From the NCBI GenBank assembly GCA_001683735.1, contig LUGG01000007.1:930001-994000 (forward strand): a DNA stretch of 64,000 nucleotides, read 5' to 3'. This stretch comes from Grifola frondosa (taxonomy: Eukaryota > Basidiomycota > Agaricomycetes > Polyporales > Grifolaceae). The notes below the pieces were generated by a model. That model did no database searches. It was not told the DNA's origin and saw only the letters and a program-made list of their open reading frames with translations. Position 1 is the stretch's first letter. The number at the start of each line of letters is the position of its first letter. Positions 1 to 10,694 of this stretch are shown one piece after another. A program made the position numbers and the translations under genes.

Positions 1-205
1 AATCAGAAGCTGTAATATAGGTTGTACGATGCCATACCACTAATAAAGTTCTCCATGCTAGACGTTTATCAAAAATCAACTAACTGTTTCGAAGTGGTGA
101 AAGTAGAACATACTTCATCCATCCGCCGAGCCCCGCACCGCGCAGGATGATTTCCTTGCCATTCTGATCAACGATCTTGGTGCCAGAGACCCTCAAGTAG
201 GCCAT
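1..205 (-). CDS. GH5 exo-beta-1,3-glucanase paralogue, 5' part (cut by window edge)
   Basis: Start of a glycoside hydrolase family 5 glucan 1,3-beta-glucosidase, an enzyme acting on cell-wall or extracellular beta-1,3-glucan. The ATG is at 205 and exon 1 (205-114) encodes the family N-terminus ending in GAGLGGWM. A GT-AG intron leads to a 20-nt exon (57-38) that completes NMENFISG, and a further intron begins at 37. The rest lies left of the window. The neighbouring gene at 567 has the same N-terminus and the same exon pattern, so the two are paralogues transcribed away from a shared 361-bp intergenic region. No signal peptide is seen, as is common for this subfamily. Catalytic residues are not in view. 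Confidence 0.8.
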
Positions 206-566
206 GATAGCGATGGAGATGTGAAGTAGCAGTGGACGAGAGACAGTCTTATACCCGGATCATGGGCTCGCTCCTCGACGGCCCGTGCTACCGACATTTT
301 GCCGGCTGTGCTCGAGGGCATCTGCTATCTTTGAATGGGAGCGTCGAACGAGTGGCCTGCTATATATGAGCACGCACCTGCCTACTGCGGTAAGTCATGA
401 AATTCTAGCCGACAATTTCCCGTGCATCCTCCATCTTTATCTTCGGTGCTTTACACACATGATCACGCTGATTATTGAGGCGAGGATATTTCAAGAGGCT
501 GCGGCGTCCGAATTCCCTAGAGCTGTGGGTGCAACAAGCGTGCTCGCCCGCCTCAAGCAGGGCACA
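206..566. promoter_or_regulatory. Shared intergenic promoter region of the divergent GH5 pair
   Basis: The 361 bases between the two GH5 start codons must hold both promoters. A TATA-like run (tatatatga) at about 360-368 lies roughly 200 bases upstream of the rightward ATG. Promoter function is inferred from position only. Confidence 0.4.
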
Positions 567-2265
567 ATGTCTAGCTTCCTCAGGATTGAAGGCACTAAGA
601 TCGTCAATGGCGATGGGGAGGAAGTCATCCTTAGAGGAGCTGGATTGGGCGGCTGGATGACGTGAGCGCAGATGTTATCAAGCAGTTAAATTCGACTAAA
701 CGATGCGTTCAGGATGGAAAATTTCATCACAGGTCTGCCGATCCTCCATACCATGCCTCACAAGTCTCACACAACATCCAGGATTCCCTGGGTGCGAGTT
801 TCAGATCCGCGAAGCGCTAGTAGACGTCCTCGGCAAGGAAAAATCAGAATTCTTCTTTGACAAGGTACGCAGGCCCACGCGCCATAGACTCGCTGCACCG
901 ACAGTGACCGCACGGCGACCGCGCTCCAGTTCCTCGAGCACTTCTTTGCCGAAGACGATGCCGCCTTCTTCAAATCCCTCGGCCTCAACTGCATCCGCAT
1001 CGCGATCAACTACCGCCACTTCGAGGATGACATGCACCCACGCGTCCTCCGCCCCGGCTGCTTCACCCACCTCGACCGCGCCGTCGCTGCGTGTGCCAAA
1101 CATGGCATCTACACCGTGCTCGATATGCACACCGCGCCTGGTGGACAGAATGGCGGCTGGCACTGTGACGCGGGCACGCACATCGCGGGTTTCTGGATAC
1201 ACAAAGACTTCCAGGATAGGCTCGTCTGGCTCTGGATGGAGATCGCGCAGCACTATAAGGACGAGAGGGTGAGCCGCACGCGATCCCCATGCACGCTGAC
1301 ATGGTTATTCATGCGATGCAGTGGATCGCAGGGTACAACGTGCTGAACGAGCCCGCCGACCCGCACCACACCGGGCTCGTCGCATTCTACGACCGCGCGC
1401 ACGCCGCAATCCGCTCTGCGGACCAGCACCACGCGCTATTCCTCGATGGGAACACGTACGCGACGGACTTCGCTGCCTTCCCCGCCGACGCGCACACAAG
1501 ATGGCCAAATGCCGCATACGCCATCCACGACTACTCCTTGTACGGCTTCCCGAGCGCCCCCGAGCCGTATGCGCGTACGGAAGAGCAGCGCCGCCGCATG
1601 CGCCGGAGCTACGAGCGGAAGCGCGCATGGATGGACGCCCGCGGCTTGTGCGTGTGGAATGGCGAATGGGGTCCCGTGTATGCACGACGCGAGTACGACG
1701 GGGAGGACACAGATGCCATCAATGAGCGAAGATATAATGTGCTCAGCGACCAGCTGGACCTGTACCACAAGGCAAGCTCGCCTACTTTAGTAAGAATGTG
1801 GGACTCACCGTGGTGCAGGACAGGCTAAGCTGGTCGATCTGGCTGTACAAAGACATTGGCTTCCAGGGAATGGTGCACGTCGCTCCCGCGACGCCGTACA
1901 TGGCCCTCTTCAAGGACTTCCTCGCCAAGAAGCACCGCCTCGCCGCGGACGCGTGGGGCGCGGACGACACATACGTGCGCGACGTTTACGAGCCGCTCGT
2001 GAGGCTCATCGAGGAGAACGTGCCAGAGGACTACCGCCAACTGTACCCGTACCCTGTGTGGACCGTCGAGCGCCGCGTCGCGCGCCTCGCGCGGAGCATG
2101 CTCGTGAGCGAGTTCCTCGTGCGCGAATGGGCGGAGCATTTCCGGGGCATGGTGGAGGAGGAGCTGGAGCGCCTGGCGGAGAGCTTCAAGTTTGCAAACT
2201 GCGTCGAGCGAGCGGGACTAAACGCGGTGTTGCGGAAGCATGCGGAGCAAACAGGGGGGGCGTGA
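567..2265 (+). CDS. Glucan exo-1,3-beta-glucosidase, GH5 family
   Basis: Intact six-exon gene of about 477 residues, the usual length of fungal GH5 exo-glucanases. Exons: 567-661, 713-732 (20 nt), 782-864, 930-1268, 1322-1771, 1819-2265. The acid/base Glu lies in the YNVLNEPADP motif and the nucleophile Glu in the WNGEWGPVYA motif. HTAPGGQNG and WSIWLYKDIG are further family signatures. All junctions keep frame. The last intron (1772-1818) starts with GC rather than GT, a GC-AG intron supported by the join YHK|DRLSW. The ATG at 567 was chosen because it matches the N-terminus of the divergent paralogue at 205. Likely role: hydrolysis of beta-1,3-glucan for wall remodelling or nutrition. Subcellular location is uncertain because no clear signal peptide is present. 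Confidence 0.9.
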
Positions 2266-2368
2266 CGCAGCCTGGTTAGTAAATAGTGTCTATACTGCAA
2301 TATTTCAATTGTAGTCAGCGGGAAGGCAAACAAATATCTATGAGGATGTGCATGCGACTCTACAGCCG

Positions 2369-3567
2369 TCACCGAACCGCAAACTTTTCTGGAGCCTTTA
2401 CGTTCCTCCGGAGGTCCTCGTCTCGGAGTTTGGTCTCCAGTGCTGTATGTAGTTCCCTCGCATACTTCTCGCCGTCCTGTGATAATAAGTGGATCAGAAA
2501 GGCCTCCAAGAAGAATGAATGGAGTACGGACCGCTATAAGAGATTTTATCTGCGCGAGGTTCAACTCGCCAGGGCCGAGATACCGCATAGACTGCAATTT
2601 CGGTGGCGATGATGGAGGGAACGAGAACATTAGTAATATCCGGAGGGCGGTTGACGCCTCCTCTGGCGGCGTGGCATCGATAAAATGCACAGGGGGAAGC
2701 TGCACTCGCACATTCACGTCAACCTACATCTCGGATGAACGAAAAGCTACATACCACGTTCAGAGTGATGCAGACAGGCCACTTCTCCCTGCCCCCAAGC
2801 ACCTCCCCTTCATCCCAGTAATCTGGCAGCTCGAAGTCCGCCGCGATCCTTGCGAGCATGCGCGTATCGAGACCGCTGCCCCCAGGACCCTGGTCGACGT
2901 CCATATCCCCACTGTCACCGGCGGAAGGCGCGGGCTCCCATGCGCGGTACTGCACGGGACGCGTCTGAGGGACCTTCGTGTCCCACAATGCCGCGCGGGC
3001 AGCCATGAATAGCGCGTCGACCACATTTCCCGCGTCCGCAAGGACGACGATGTCCAGATTGAGCAACCAGGATTTTTTGTGCGGGAGAATACCGAGGTTC
3101 GGCGGATGTAAAGAGGGGTGCGCGAGCGTCTGTTGGAGAACCATTGTCAGGTCGTATTGCAGGTCGTCGAGCGCGTTCGAGGACAGATGTGGGTATGCAG
3201 AGGGAGAGCTGCCTTTGCAATATTCAGTTATGCGTGCTGCACGACATGGCGGATTGGGGGACTGGACGCACCATGCTACCGAGCATGCGACCCGCCCGCC
3301 GTCGGCGCCGTCGCCCAATTCGACATCCTCCACCTCCAGCTTCACCGCGGCAAGTACCTCGGTGCCGCCGCCGCCCTCGTGTGACATTTTACCGATGTTG
3401 AGCTTTGCGCTGCCGTTTGCGAGGGGCGCGACTCCGGTCTCGAGCAGTACTGTTCGGTAGTCGAGCAGAGAGCGGCCGTCCGCACGGAGAGGGGTTGGGG
3501 CCAGCAAGGAACTTTGGATGTAGGAACGTTCAGATTTTGAGATGGACGCGGTGGTCGTTGTCGCCAT
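2369..3567 (-). CDS. RRP42: Exosome complex subunit RRP42 (RNase PH-like)
   Basis: Ring subunit of the RNA exosome, the nuclear and cytoplasmic 3'-5' RNA processing and decay complex. It starts MATTTTASISKSERSYIQ at 3567, followed by the family LRADGRSLLDYR motif and the RNase PH-fold core (GSAKLNIGKM, LLNLDIVVLADAGNVVDA). Introns were placed so that VACSVA joins CSPSAYPHL, and downstream pieces join as VHFIDATPPEEAS, MRYLGPGELNLAQI and DGEKYARELHTAL. It ends FAVR at 2369. The start lies 151 bases from the start of the divergent peptidase gene, so a bidirectional promoter is likely. Some intron edges on the C-terminal half are approximate. Eukaryotic RRP42 is a structural, catalytically inactive ring member. 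Confidence 0.85.
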
Positions 3568-3718
3568 CTTTTCTATGCTGTTGGTGTGGTAATTTGAAGA
3601 GGTGCTGATTGCACGAAGCGCTGGTGTCGAATCTCGATTCACTTTGCCACCTTTTGCCGTCTGCGGTCTGCGGTGACACAAATATTTAAGGAATTTGCTT
3701 GGAATTTACACCGACAAT
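3568..3718. promoter_or_regulatory. Compact bidirectional promoter between RRP42 and the Xaa-Pro peptidase
   Basis: Only 151 bases separate the two divergent start codons, so both genes must share regulatory DNA here. An AT-rich stretch (aaatatttaagga) lies at about 3679-3692. No specific factor site is recognised. Confidence 0.4.
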
Positions 3719-5712
3719 ATGTATCCTTGTGAGCTTTGTGTGTCTTGATATTATACGAGTTCTCATGTTTCTATAGCCCAGCAGCATGCGATCAAGACCT
3801 TCCATAAGCTCGTAGAACTCCTCCCTCCTGCTGAGCAGAATAAAGTGAGCTGCCAGTTATATTAATGGTCGTTGGGTGCTAGTCATATTGAAAGGTATAC
3901 CATAGGCCCAGATTGCGCTCCTGGCAGGAGCTGAGACGCCATTCAGGAATGACACCGACCGCGAGATGAGCTTCCGGCAGGTGAGCTACCTACGCGCTGA
4001 TGTCCCCGTCCTCACCCACGCCCCATCTCGCGCAGGAATCCAACTTTTACTACCTCTCGGGGTGCACTGTGCCGTCATCCTACCTTCTTCTGGCCTTCCA
4101 GAATGGCACCTCGCTCGAGAGCAGCCCATCGGTGCAGCTGTTTATCCCACAGGCGGAGCTTGCCGACCTCATGTGGTCGGTGGCCCCACCATCGTTGGAT
4201 GAAGCAGCTGTGTTGCACCAGGTAACGCGCGTCGACCACCCGTCCGCACTCTCCGACGCCATCCAGGAACTGCTCAAGGCCTTCCCCGGCGCTATTTTCC
4301 ATGTTCTTCCCAACACTAAGCTGTTCCCGACGATTTCCTCCCAATATACGGCGGCCGCGGTCGCTGGGAACGTGCGCGTAACGGAGGACTATCTTCTCTC
4401 TGCACTGCACCGTGCGCGGCTTACAAAGGACGTGGCGGAGATCGCAGCGATCAGGGAGGCGAACGCAATCAGCTCTCGTGCGCACGAGGTTGTGATGCGT
4501 GTGCTCGGCCAAGGCGTGCGCGGGGCGATCGTACGCGGAAAGGGCGCGGGGGTCGAGAGGCCGCTCCTGCCAGGGGAATGGCTGATCGAGAAGGAAGCGG
4601 AGGCGGAGGCGCTCTTCGTGGCGTCGTGCAGACGAGAAGGGTACGTTCCTGCTCGAGGTAGTTTGCGTGCTGGTATTCACCTCATGCTGTAGGGCGGTGC
4701 ATCAGGCATACCTTCCGATTGTGGCCGCCTCCACTCGGGCCTCGACACTTCACTACTGCTGCAACGATCGCGAATTCGCGTGGGGTCCTGTTAAAGCGCA
4801 CGATCACCATAACAGCAGCCACTTGTCCCACGACCATGAGAAAGTGCTGAATCCGCAGGTGCTCTTAATCGATGCCGGATGCGAGTGGAACTGCTATGCT
4901 GCCGACAGTGAGTCGAGCTGGTGTCTAACTGCCATTGATGAAATGTTGAGCGTCATGATCGTCAGTCACCCGCACTATGCCCGTGGGCAATGGCGGGAAA
5001 TTCACTCCGGAGGCACGCGCGATATACGAGCTCGTTCTTGAGATGCAAAGAGTAAGCTCCTCTCCTTATTTTTTCTTCCCACACACAGTTCACGATGCAT
5101 ATATAGCTCTCAATGGAGGCTCTGAAGCCCGGGTTACATTGGGACGCGATTCAGCTGCTTTGCCACCGCACACTCGTGCGCGGGTTCCAGCGCCTGGGCA
5201 TTTTCAAGACCCCCGCGTCGCCCAACTCTGGCTCGTGGAACGCGGACGAGGCGATCCTCGCGAGCGGCGTGAGCACCGCGTTCTTCCCGCATGGTGTCGG
5301 GCACTCGCTCGGGCTTGACGTGCACGACGTCCCCAGCGCGAGCAAGCCCGAAGTGAATGATTCGATCGGCCGCGGGGTGGGCTTGGCCATGAGGCGTTCT
5401 ACACTTATCTGCGTCTGAGGCTGCCCCTTGAGGAGGGCATGGTCGTGGTGGGTGTTTTATGGTTTTGTACGCGCGTTGATATTGATAGTCATGTTGTAGA
5501 CGGTCGAGCCTGGCATTTATTTCTCGCCACACCTCCTGGGCCCCGTGCGTGATTCGAAGCACATTGACCACGAGGTGCTCAAGAGATATGAGAGCGTCGG
5601 TGGAGTGCGGATTGAAGATGTCGTGGTGATCACCAAGGATGGGCATGAAAATCTCACCACGGTCAGGAGCGATACGGCGTGGGTTGAGAAGGTATGCTCC
5701 GGCGCGGCTTAA
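3719..5712 (+). CDS. Xaa-Pro aminopeptidase/dipeptidase, peptidase family M24B
   Basis: Metallopeptidase that cleaves N-terminal residues before proline (aminopeptidase P or prolidase type). The first coding exon is only 10 nt (3719-3728); joining it to 3777 gives [16 protein letters not shown]. The N-terminal creatinase-like domain includes [10 protein letters not shown]. Metal ligands are visible in [10 protein letters not shown], the next-exon [27 protein letters not shown] and RIEDVVVI. Introns are short GT-AG. One frame slip is seen near 5384: [10 protein letters not shown] continues only in another frame as [11 protein letters not shown], as if one G were missing from TTGGCC. If that is a sequencing error the protein is intact (about 500 residues). 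The stop at 5712 assumes no further intron. Divergent from RRP42. Confidence 0.85.
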
Positions 5713-5984
5713 TACCTGATACACAAATTGCTCTCGATATACTGTTTTCAAATTTGCTGCTTGTATAAGTGTATCAGTATGATCACATGGATCCATTGTA
5801 TATGTTTACTTTGTCTAACATGAATCTGTCGAATTTCCTTGGTTGTTCTCGGCCGTTGGAGGAGCACACCATGTACAAATAGCGTATTTATGAATATCAG
5901 GGGACAGACTATGGAAAAAAAATTAAGTTATATGCTCGAAGTTCAATGTTCGAAAAGCACATCCGATAAACTCAGAAGAATAAA

Positions 5985-6690
5985 TTACCGTAAACCCCGA
6001 CCTGCAACGCAACCGGTATCAAGTATCGAACAGATACATCCCTCCATTCTCCTCCTGCGCTTTGTACACCACAATATTGCGAGCGTTCGGCCAACTACAA
6101 CAAGACGCAAACAGGAGCTGGCGTCTCCCAAAACAGAGAGCACGGGCAACCCAGTGCTGTATCCAGCGAGACTCGTGGAGGCCTGATCAGAAAGGACAAT
6201 CAGGAAAAGTGCAAGTCTGGCGTATGACCATTCACTAAGCCACGGTAATCCTGCGCACAGAGGTCCAGGTCGGACGTTGCTCAGCACGAATGTTGGAGGT
6301 TGGCCGGCTGTGACATTGTAGTCAAAGGCCCGCAACAGTGGTATTATCTGAGAGGGCCCCGTTGATCGAGGAAGTCATCGGAAAACCGTTGAAGGGCCAG
6401 GAAAAATAGGTCTATTGAGAGTCATTTGTAAATCAGCATGCGGCATTGGGATGAAGCGGCCTACGACATGTACTGCTAAAGTGTAGGACGCGTTACGGTT
6501 ATTGATGATGGCAGATTGGCCGAAGACGAACGTGCGCCGGTGAAATTAGCGTTTGAAAATCGGAGGCATTATTGAAAGCGCCGAATATCACTGCGGCGCC
6601 ACACCCATCGAGGCCCCCTTGACGAGCGAAGAACACGCCGCGACAAAGAGCATTGATGGGAGGAACATTTGAGGAAGATAAAGCATCATT
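5985..6690 (-). pseudogene. Decayed copy of the four-cysteine small secreted protein family
   Basis: On the minus strand, pieces in different frames match the intact family members at 9247-9997 and 17963-18691 in the right order. They are: a signal-peptide-like start (MLFVAACSSLVKGA, about 6645); NANFTGA then FVFGQSAIINN with a frame change; WPFNGFPMTSSINGAL; DYNVTAGQPPTFVLSNV; STSLAGYSTGLPVLSV; and NARNIVVYKAQEENGG near 6070. Several frame changes and an in-frame stop break it. It is therefore a relic, although single-base assembly errors could account for some of the breaks. Confidence 0.6.
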
Positions 6691-7850
6691 CCAGGCGGAA
6701 GAGCGAACGTGTCTGTGTATCTAAGCAGAATGAGTGCAAAATGCCCCGAAGGATGGTGTCAGGTTCACTAACACCTGCTCCGTTGCCTGAGCCAGCGTGA
6801 GACCGTTCTGAACGGAGATCTTGCTGATACCGTCGGCCAGCAGATGCCGTTGTATGCGCAGGCCGTACAGCCACTTCATTTGCGCATGTCCTAGTCAGCT
6901 TGAGGATCCTGTGTGGTCACACGGCGGCCGTAATGTTGAGACACGAGATGGGCTAAAACAAGATGGTGTGGTCAGCTTGAAGGTCGGTATATGCATGGAT
7001 CGTATGAAAAGATGAGCCAAAACGTGGCCAGCGAGGGGCGGCGCGGTTCGCTTGGAGGAAATTCTTGCTACGTCTCGCGGCTTATGTTCGACAATAAAAA
7101 ATTCGGAGAAAGGAGCAGTCCATGATGATCGATGAACAATGTTGCGTACTGTATGAAGAGGAGAAATGTGGCAGAGTCTGTTCAACTTACTTGTCCAAAT
7201 AAGGAGATCTTGGTGGCTGTGTCAACTAGCGTTTTATACTCTGCTCGGATATCCATAACGGACCAGCTCAATTACGCGGGTGGTTCGACCGTTAGTCCAG
7301 CATAGTGTTCAGCAACGCAATACTTGAGCTCCGGTATGGTGACCATGGAATCTAAGGCCACGACCCCCGGAATCTTGCGGCGGCGAAATCACCGTGAGAT
7401 CATCCCATTCGGTACACTGGCTAGATCTCCATGCTTGTGTCTCATGTACGCCCTATGTTTGACCATCGACATGTTACATGTTGATGGGTATAATTAGTAA
7501 ATGGCGAAAAAAGGCCTTCGTGGACGTAGGCGCTCGAAATGATTCAAGGACTTCTCAATGGGATGTACAAAGCTATCATATCTTGGGTCAGTACTGCTCG
7601 GGCTCTATCACGGCATGACTAAAGATTGTTTCATTTTCTTCTCTCAGTCTTCAAGTTCTTCCACCCCTCCTACCTTTCGCTTCATACGGTAGCATGGTAG
7701 CATTCATTCTCACCTTTCCATCATCACCCGCACAGAACTGTAATTTGATTCAATTTCTCACCTACGTCGTCAACTTGCACGACCTGCAGACACCGGGACA
7801 TCCTACAAGCTGACCTGACTTGTCAACGACAACAGTCTAAAACCCGAACA
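6691..7850. other. Gene-poor intergenic stretch, no supported gene
   Basis: Only short, unrecognised open frames occur on either strand. One minus-strand frame (about 6880-6725, around 50 codons, containing LADGISKISVQNGL) reads smoothly but matches nothing I know. No repeat structure or RNA gene was recognised. Confidence 0.4.
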
Positions 7851-8971
7851 TCACAGCTTCGCCCTTACAGCGTCTCTCCAGATCTGAGCAACAGCACCCC
7901 AGTACCTCTCCGGCTCCTCCTTCGCATGCGACGCATGTGCAGACCGCTCAAACACCACCGTGCGCACATCATATCCTCTGCTTCTCGCCTCGTCCGCATG
8001 AGCCTGTACGAACTCGAAGCGCACAACCACATCTTCCTTCGAAAAGAGGTATAGCCGGGGAATGGTGGCGCACGGCGCGACGATGCCTGGAAGCATCCTG
8101 CCTGGCATCGTGAGCCGCTCGCGCAGGTCTGGGAAGATTGGGGGATTGCCGTTGAGCCAGTAGACGACGCTGAATATGCCGAGCACGAGCAGGATCGGGG
8201 GGACCGCGAGCGCCTTTGCGATGGGGTTGTTGCGGAAAGGCGCCCCGAAGACGTCTATTGCGGAGGTGATGGGTTTGTCGCCTGGGGTGGAGTCGAGGAT
8301 GAGGGCGGTGGACTTGAAGCTGGGGTGTCGATTTGGAGAGGGAGAGGGAGAGTGGCGGTCTAGGATTTGGGATAGGGCAAGGAATTGGAATGCTCCGCCT
8401 ATAAAGCGATTTATTCGCGTTTTCTAGGAAAATATTCAGAGGATGGACAGTACCATTAGAGATGACATATATGAGAAGACCGCGAGATGCCTTCTCGTTG
8501 TTCCTCGCGTTCTCGAGCAAGTCAACCACGGGTCGGAATAATTGTTCCTGTAGACGAGGCTCGCCATCAGCAGACAATGTTTGAAGCACCCTGCCGGACA
8601 CGTACTCGAGAAGCCCGTGAACGCCAATAAACGTTGAACTCGGATGTGATAAGAATCAACTTCGCAGACGGGTGCATGTGCCTCAAAGTATCAGTATATT
8701 TCCTCACGTTGCACATCTTCGCATCAACTAAGAATCACAACTGTGAACTAGTAGCGCAAATAAGTGTGGGAGAAGGACATACACCATCCGAAGAAGAGAA
8801 TCATGCTAACAAATCTCGTCAGCAGATGCCAATATCAACAAAAAAGAACAGACGAAGGGCCATCGTCTTCACTCGTTTCTGAAAGAGGAGGCGCCACAAA
8901 GACATGCGAGTTAAGAGCTGTGAAGTCTCCACTGGCTTGTTCAACAGCGGAGGACGTAGCATTAGCCATGG
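7851..8971 (-). CDS. DUF829 / TMEM53-family alpha/beta-hydrolase-like protein
   Basis: Start ATG at 8971 (MANATSSAVEQASG). Splicing yields MILFFGW|FDAKMCNVRKY, then LILITSEFNVYWRSRASR, EQLFRPVVDLLENARNN, LLIYVISN|GGAFQFLALS, and a final exon with STALILDSTPGD, PPILLVLGIFSVVYWL and a C-terminus near RSAHASHAK. This order matches the DUF829 (TMEM53/PaxU) family: N-terminal LxGW, a serine in a nucleophile-elbow-like FSNGG context (here ISNGG), and a late histidine. A hydrophobic segment near LLVLGIFSVVYWL may contact membrane. Five exons with short introns, frame intact. Biochemical function of the family in fungi is not established; human TMEM53 is a nuclear-envelope protein. Confidence 0.8.
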
Positions 8972-9246
8972 TATAGCGGTGGACGGACTTTGGACCTGCA
9001 GATCCGCGGGGCAATGCATGGTTATATGGCGATCGGAAAAATGATACACTTGTCAGTCCGGAAGGCGGGGAATTTAAACATGAGCGTTACGGTCAGCCGG
9101 CGTATCACACGGGCGCTACTGTCGATCTCGCGGGGAAGACGTCTGGATCCTCGATTAAGTATATAGATCGTAAGACCATCAGTTTGGCCTAAGTAACGGT
9201 CCCTGAAGACCTGTCCGACATGCCTAGTACTCCTCTCTTTGACAGC

Positions 9247-9997
9247 CTAATCCAGTCCAATAATCTGTATTTGCACAGGATAGCAAGTGCTGAAGTCGTA
9301 GCTCCCGTCGTTTATCGCACTCGCCTTGTACACGACATTGTTCTGCGCGTTGGGGTCGTCGAGAGAACAAAGGGAAAATGAGTCGATGTCGTTGTGCACG
9401 GCGAGCCTAGGGAAGCCTGTGCCGCCGCCATACGGGGAGGTGTCGAGCTGACAAGCATCGAGCTGAGTATCATGTACCGGCGCGATGCAGGAATATATGA
9501 GGACGTACGACAGCGCAGTAGATCTGTGCAGGGGTCGGCAGGTTTACGGTCGTGAGAACCCACAACAGCTCCTGCCCTGCTGTGACGTTCGCGTCGCTCG
9601 CTTGCACAGGGCCATTAGGGAGGAGCGCGCCATTGGTCAGCGACAGCAAGGGAAAATCGTTGAAAGGGTACGAGGCGGACGTCTGCGCGGCGAGACAGCG
9701 CCAAATTGATCAGACTGTTGAAGAGGCGCGAGCTGTAGGAGGTTTACATACCGAGAGGACTTTGAATGAGGCGCCATCGACGGCGCCTGCTTGGCCGAAG
9801 ACGAGAGGCGCGCCAGTCGAGTTGGCATTGGGCAGCGTGGTGTTGTATGCCGCGAGGGTGAAGTTGTGTGCGGTGTCGAGGACGCCGTCTCCGAAGCCTT
9901 CACACCACGGTGCGATGGTTTGGCGAGTATGAAGGGCAGTGGGCACTGCGATGACAGCAGAAGCAGCGATGAATGGAAGCATGATAAGGGCGAACAT
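9247..9997 (-). CDS. Small secreted four-cysteine protein, fungal family of unknown function
   Basis: Three exons encode about 200 residues. The N-terminus from the chosen ATG at 9997 is hydrophobic and ends near AVPTALHTR, a likely signal peptide; an upstream in-frame ATG at 10048 would lengthen it. Introns join FKVLS to TSASYPFNDFPLLS and IYCAV to LDTSPYGGGTGFP. Four cysteines sit in WCEGF, IYCAV, SLCSL and STCYP, at the same places as in the paralogue at 17963, and both carry several N-glycosylation sequons. It ends QIQIIGLD at 9247. No enzymatic motif is seen. Effector, adhesin or wall-associated roles are possible but unsupported. Confidence 0.75.
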
Positions 9998-10694
9998 GCT
10001 GAGGGGTATACGACGCTGGGTGTTCACGATGACTGCTGGAATCAGCATGTACCATACTGGTTTTTATATGGGGACAGCTGGCCTGCTGACCCGACTCGAC
10101 CTCATAGGAATCGCGGTCAAGAGACACCGTAGTTCAACGAGTATGCACTGCTAGTGACGGAAATGACACCAGATCTATCTCCGACACGGGCATCCTTGAA
10201 GAAATTCCGAGCTTTGCGCGGCGAATAGAAGTGGACATCAAGTCCTTCGATACAGGGAACACGCACACTAGATGATGGTACTACGACTCACCGAAGATGG
10301 GCGAATATAGTGACATGAGCGCTGCATGTAAAACTTGCTTCGAATCTTTCATCAAAGTTCCGTCAGTCACGCGCAAATATACGCGAATTGATGCGTTGCC
10401 TTCTCCTTTGAGTGTGCGGCGAATGGCTGTGTACGCTGTAGTATTTTATGGGTGGGACCGCTGCCCGAGTTCCCACCATATACCTCCTACGCCAAAATCT
10501 ACCAAAAGATGTCGTACATCGTTCTACAAATTAGTTCTATTTCGATGCTGAGCTGAAAAATCGGGAATCATGTCAGCAAATTGGATCACGTAGACTGCAA
10601 ACCATCTTACCTCTCACGGGGATCATTCTAGGATCTAATACAAATCCAAGCCACATTAACCAGCTGGCGTCATCTAAAAACACCGCACCGCAAC
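9998..10694. other. Intergenic region between secreted protein and MFS transporter
   Basis: Contains the secreted-protein promoter (TATA-like ttttatatg near 10061) and the 3' side of the MFS gene. No coding, RNA or repeat feature was recognised in the remaining sequence. Confidence 0.4.

Noticed and set aside
2031..2717. Single long minus-strand ORF spanning the GH5 and RRP42 ends
   Set aside because: Its right part is the RRP42 exon read through its introns, and its left part is antisense to the GH5 last exon.
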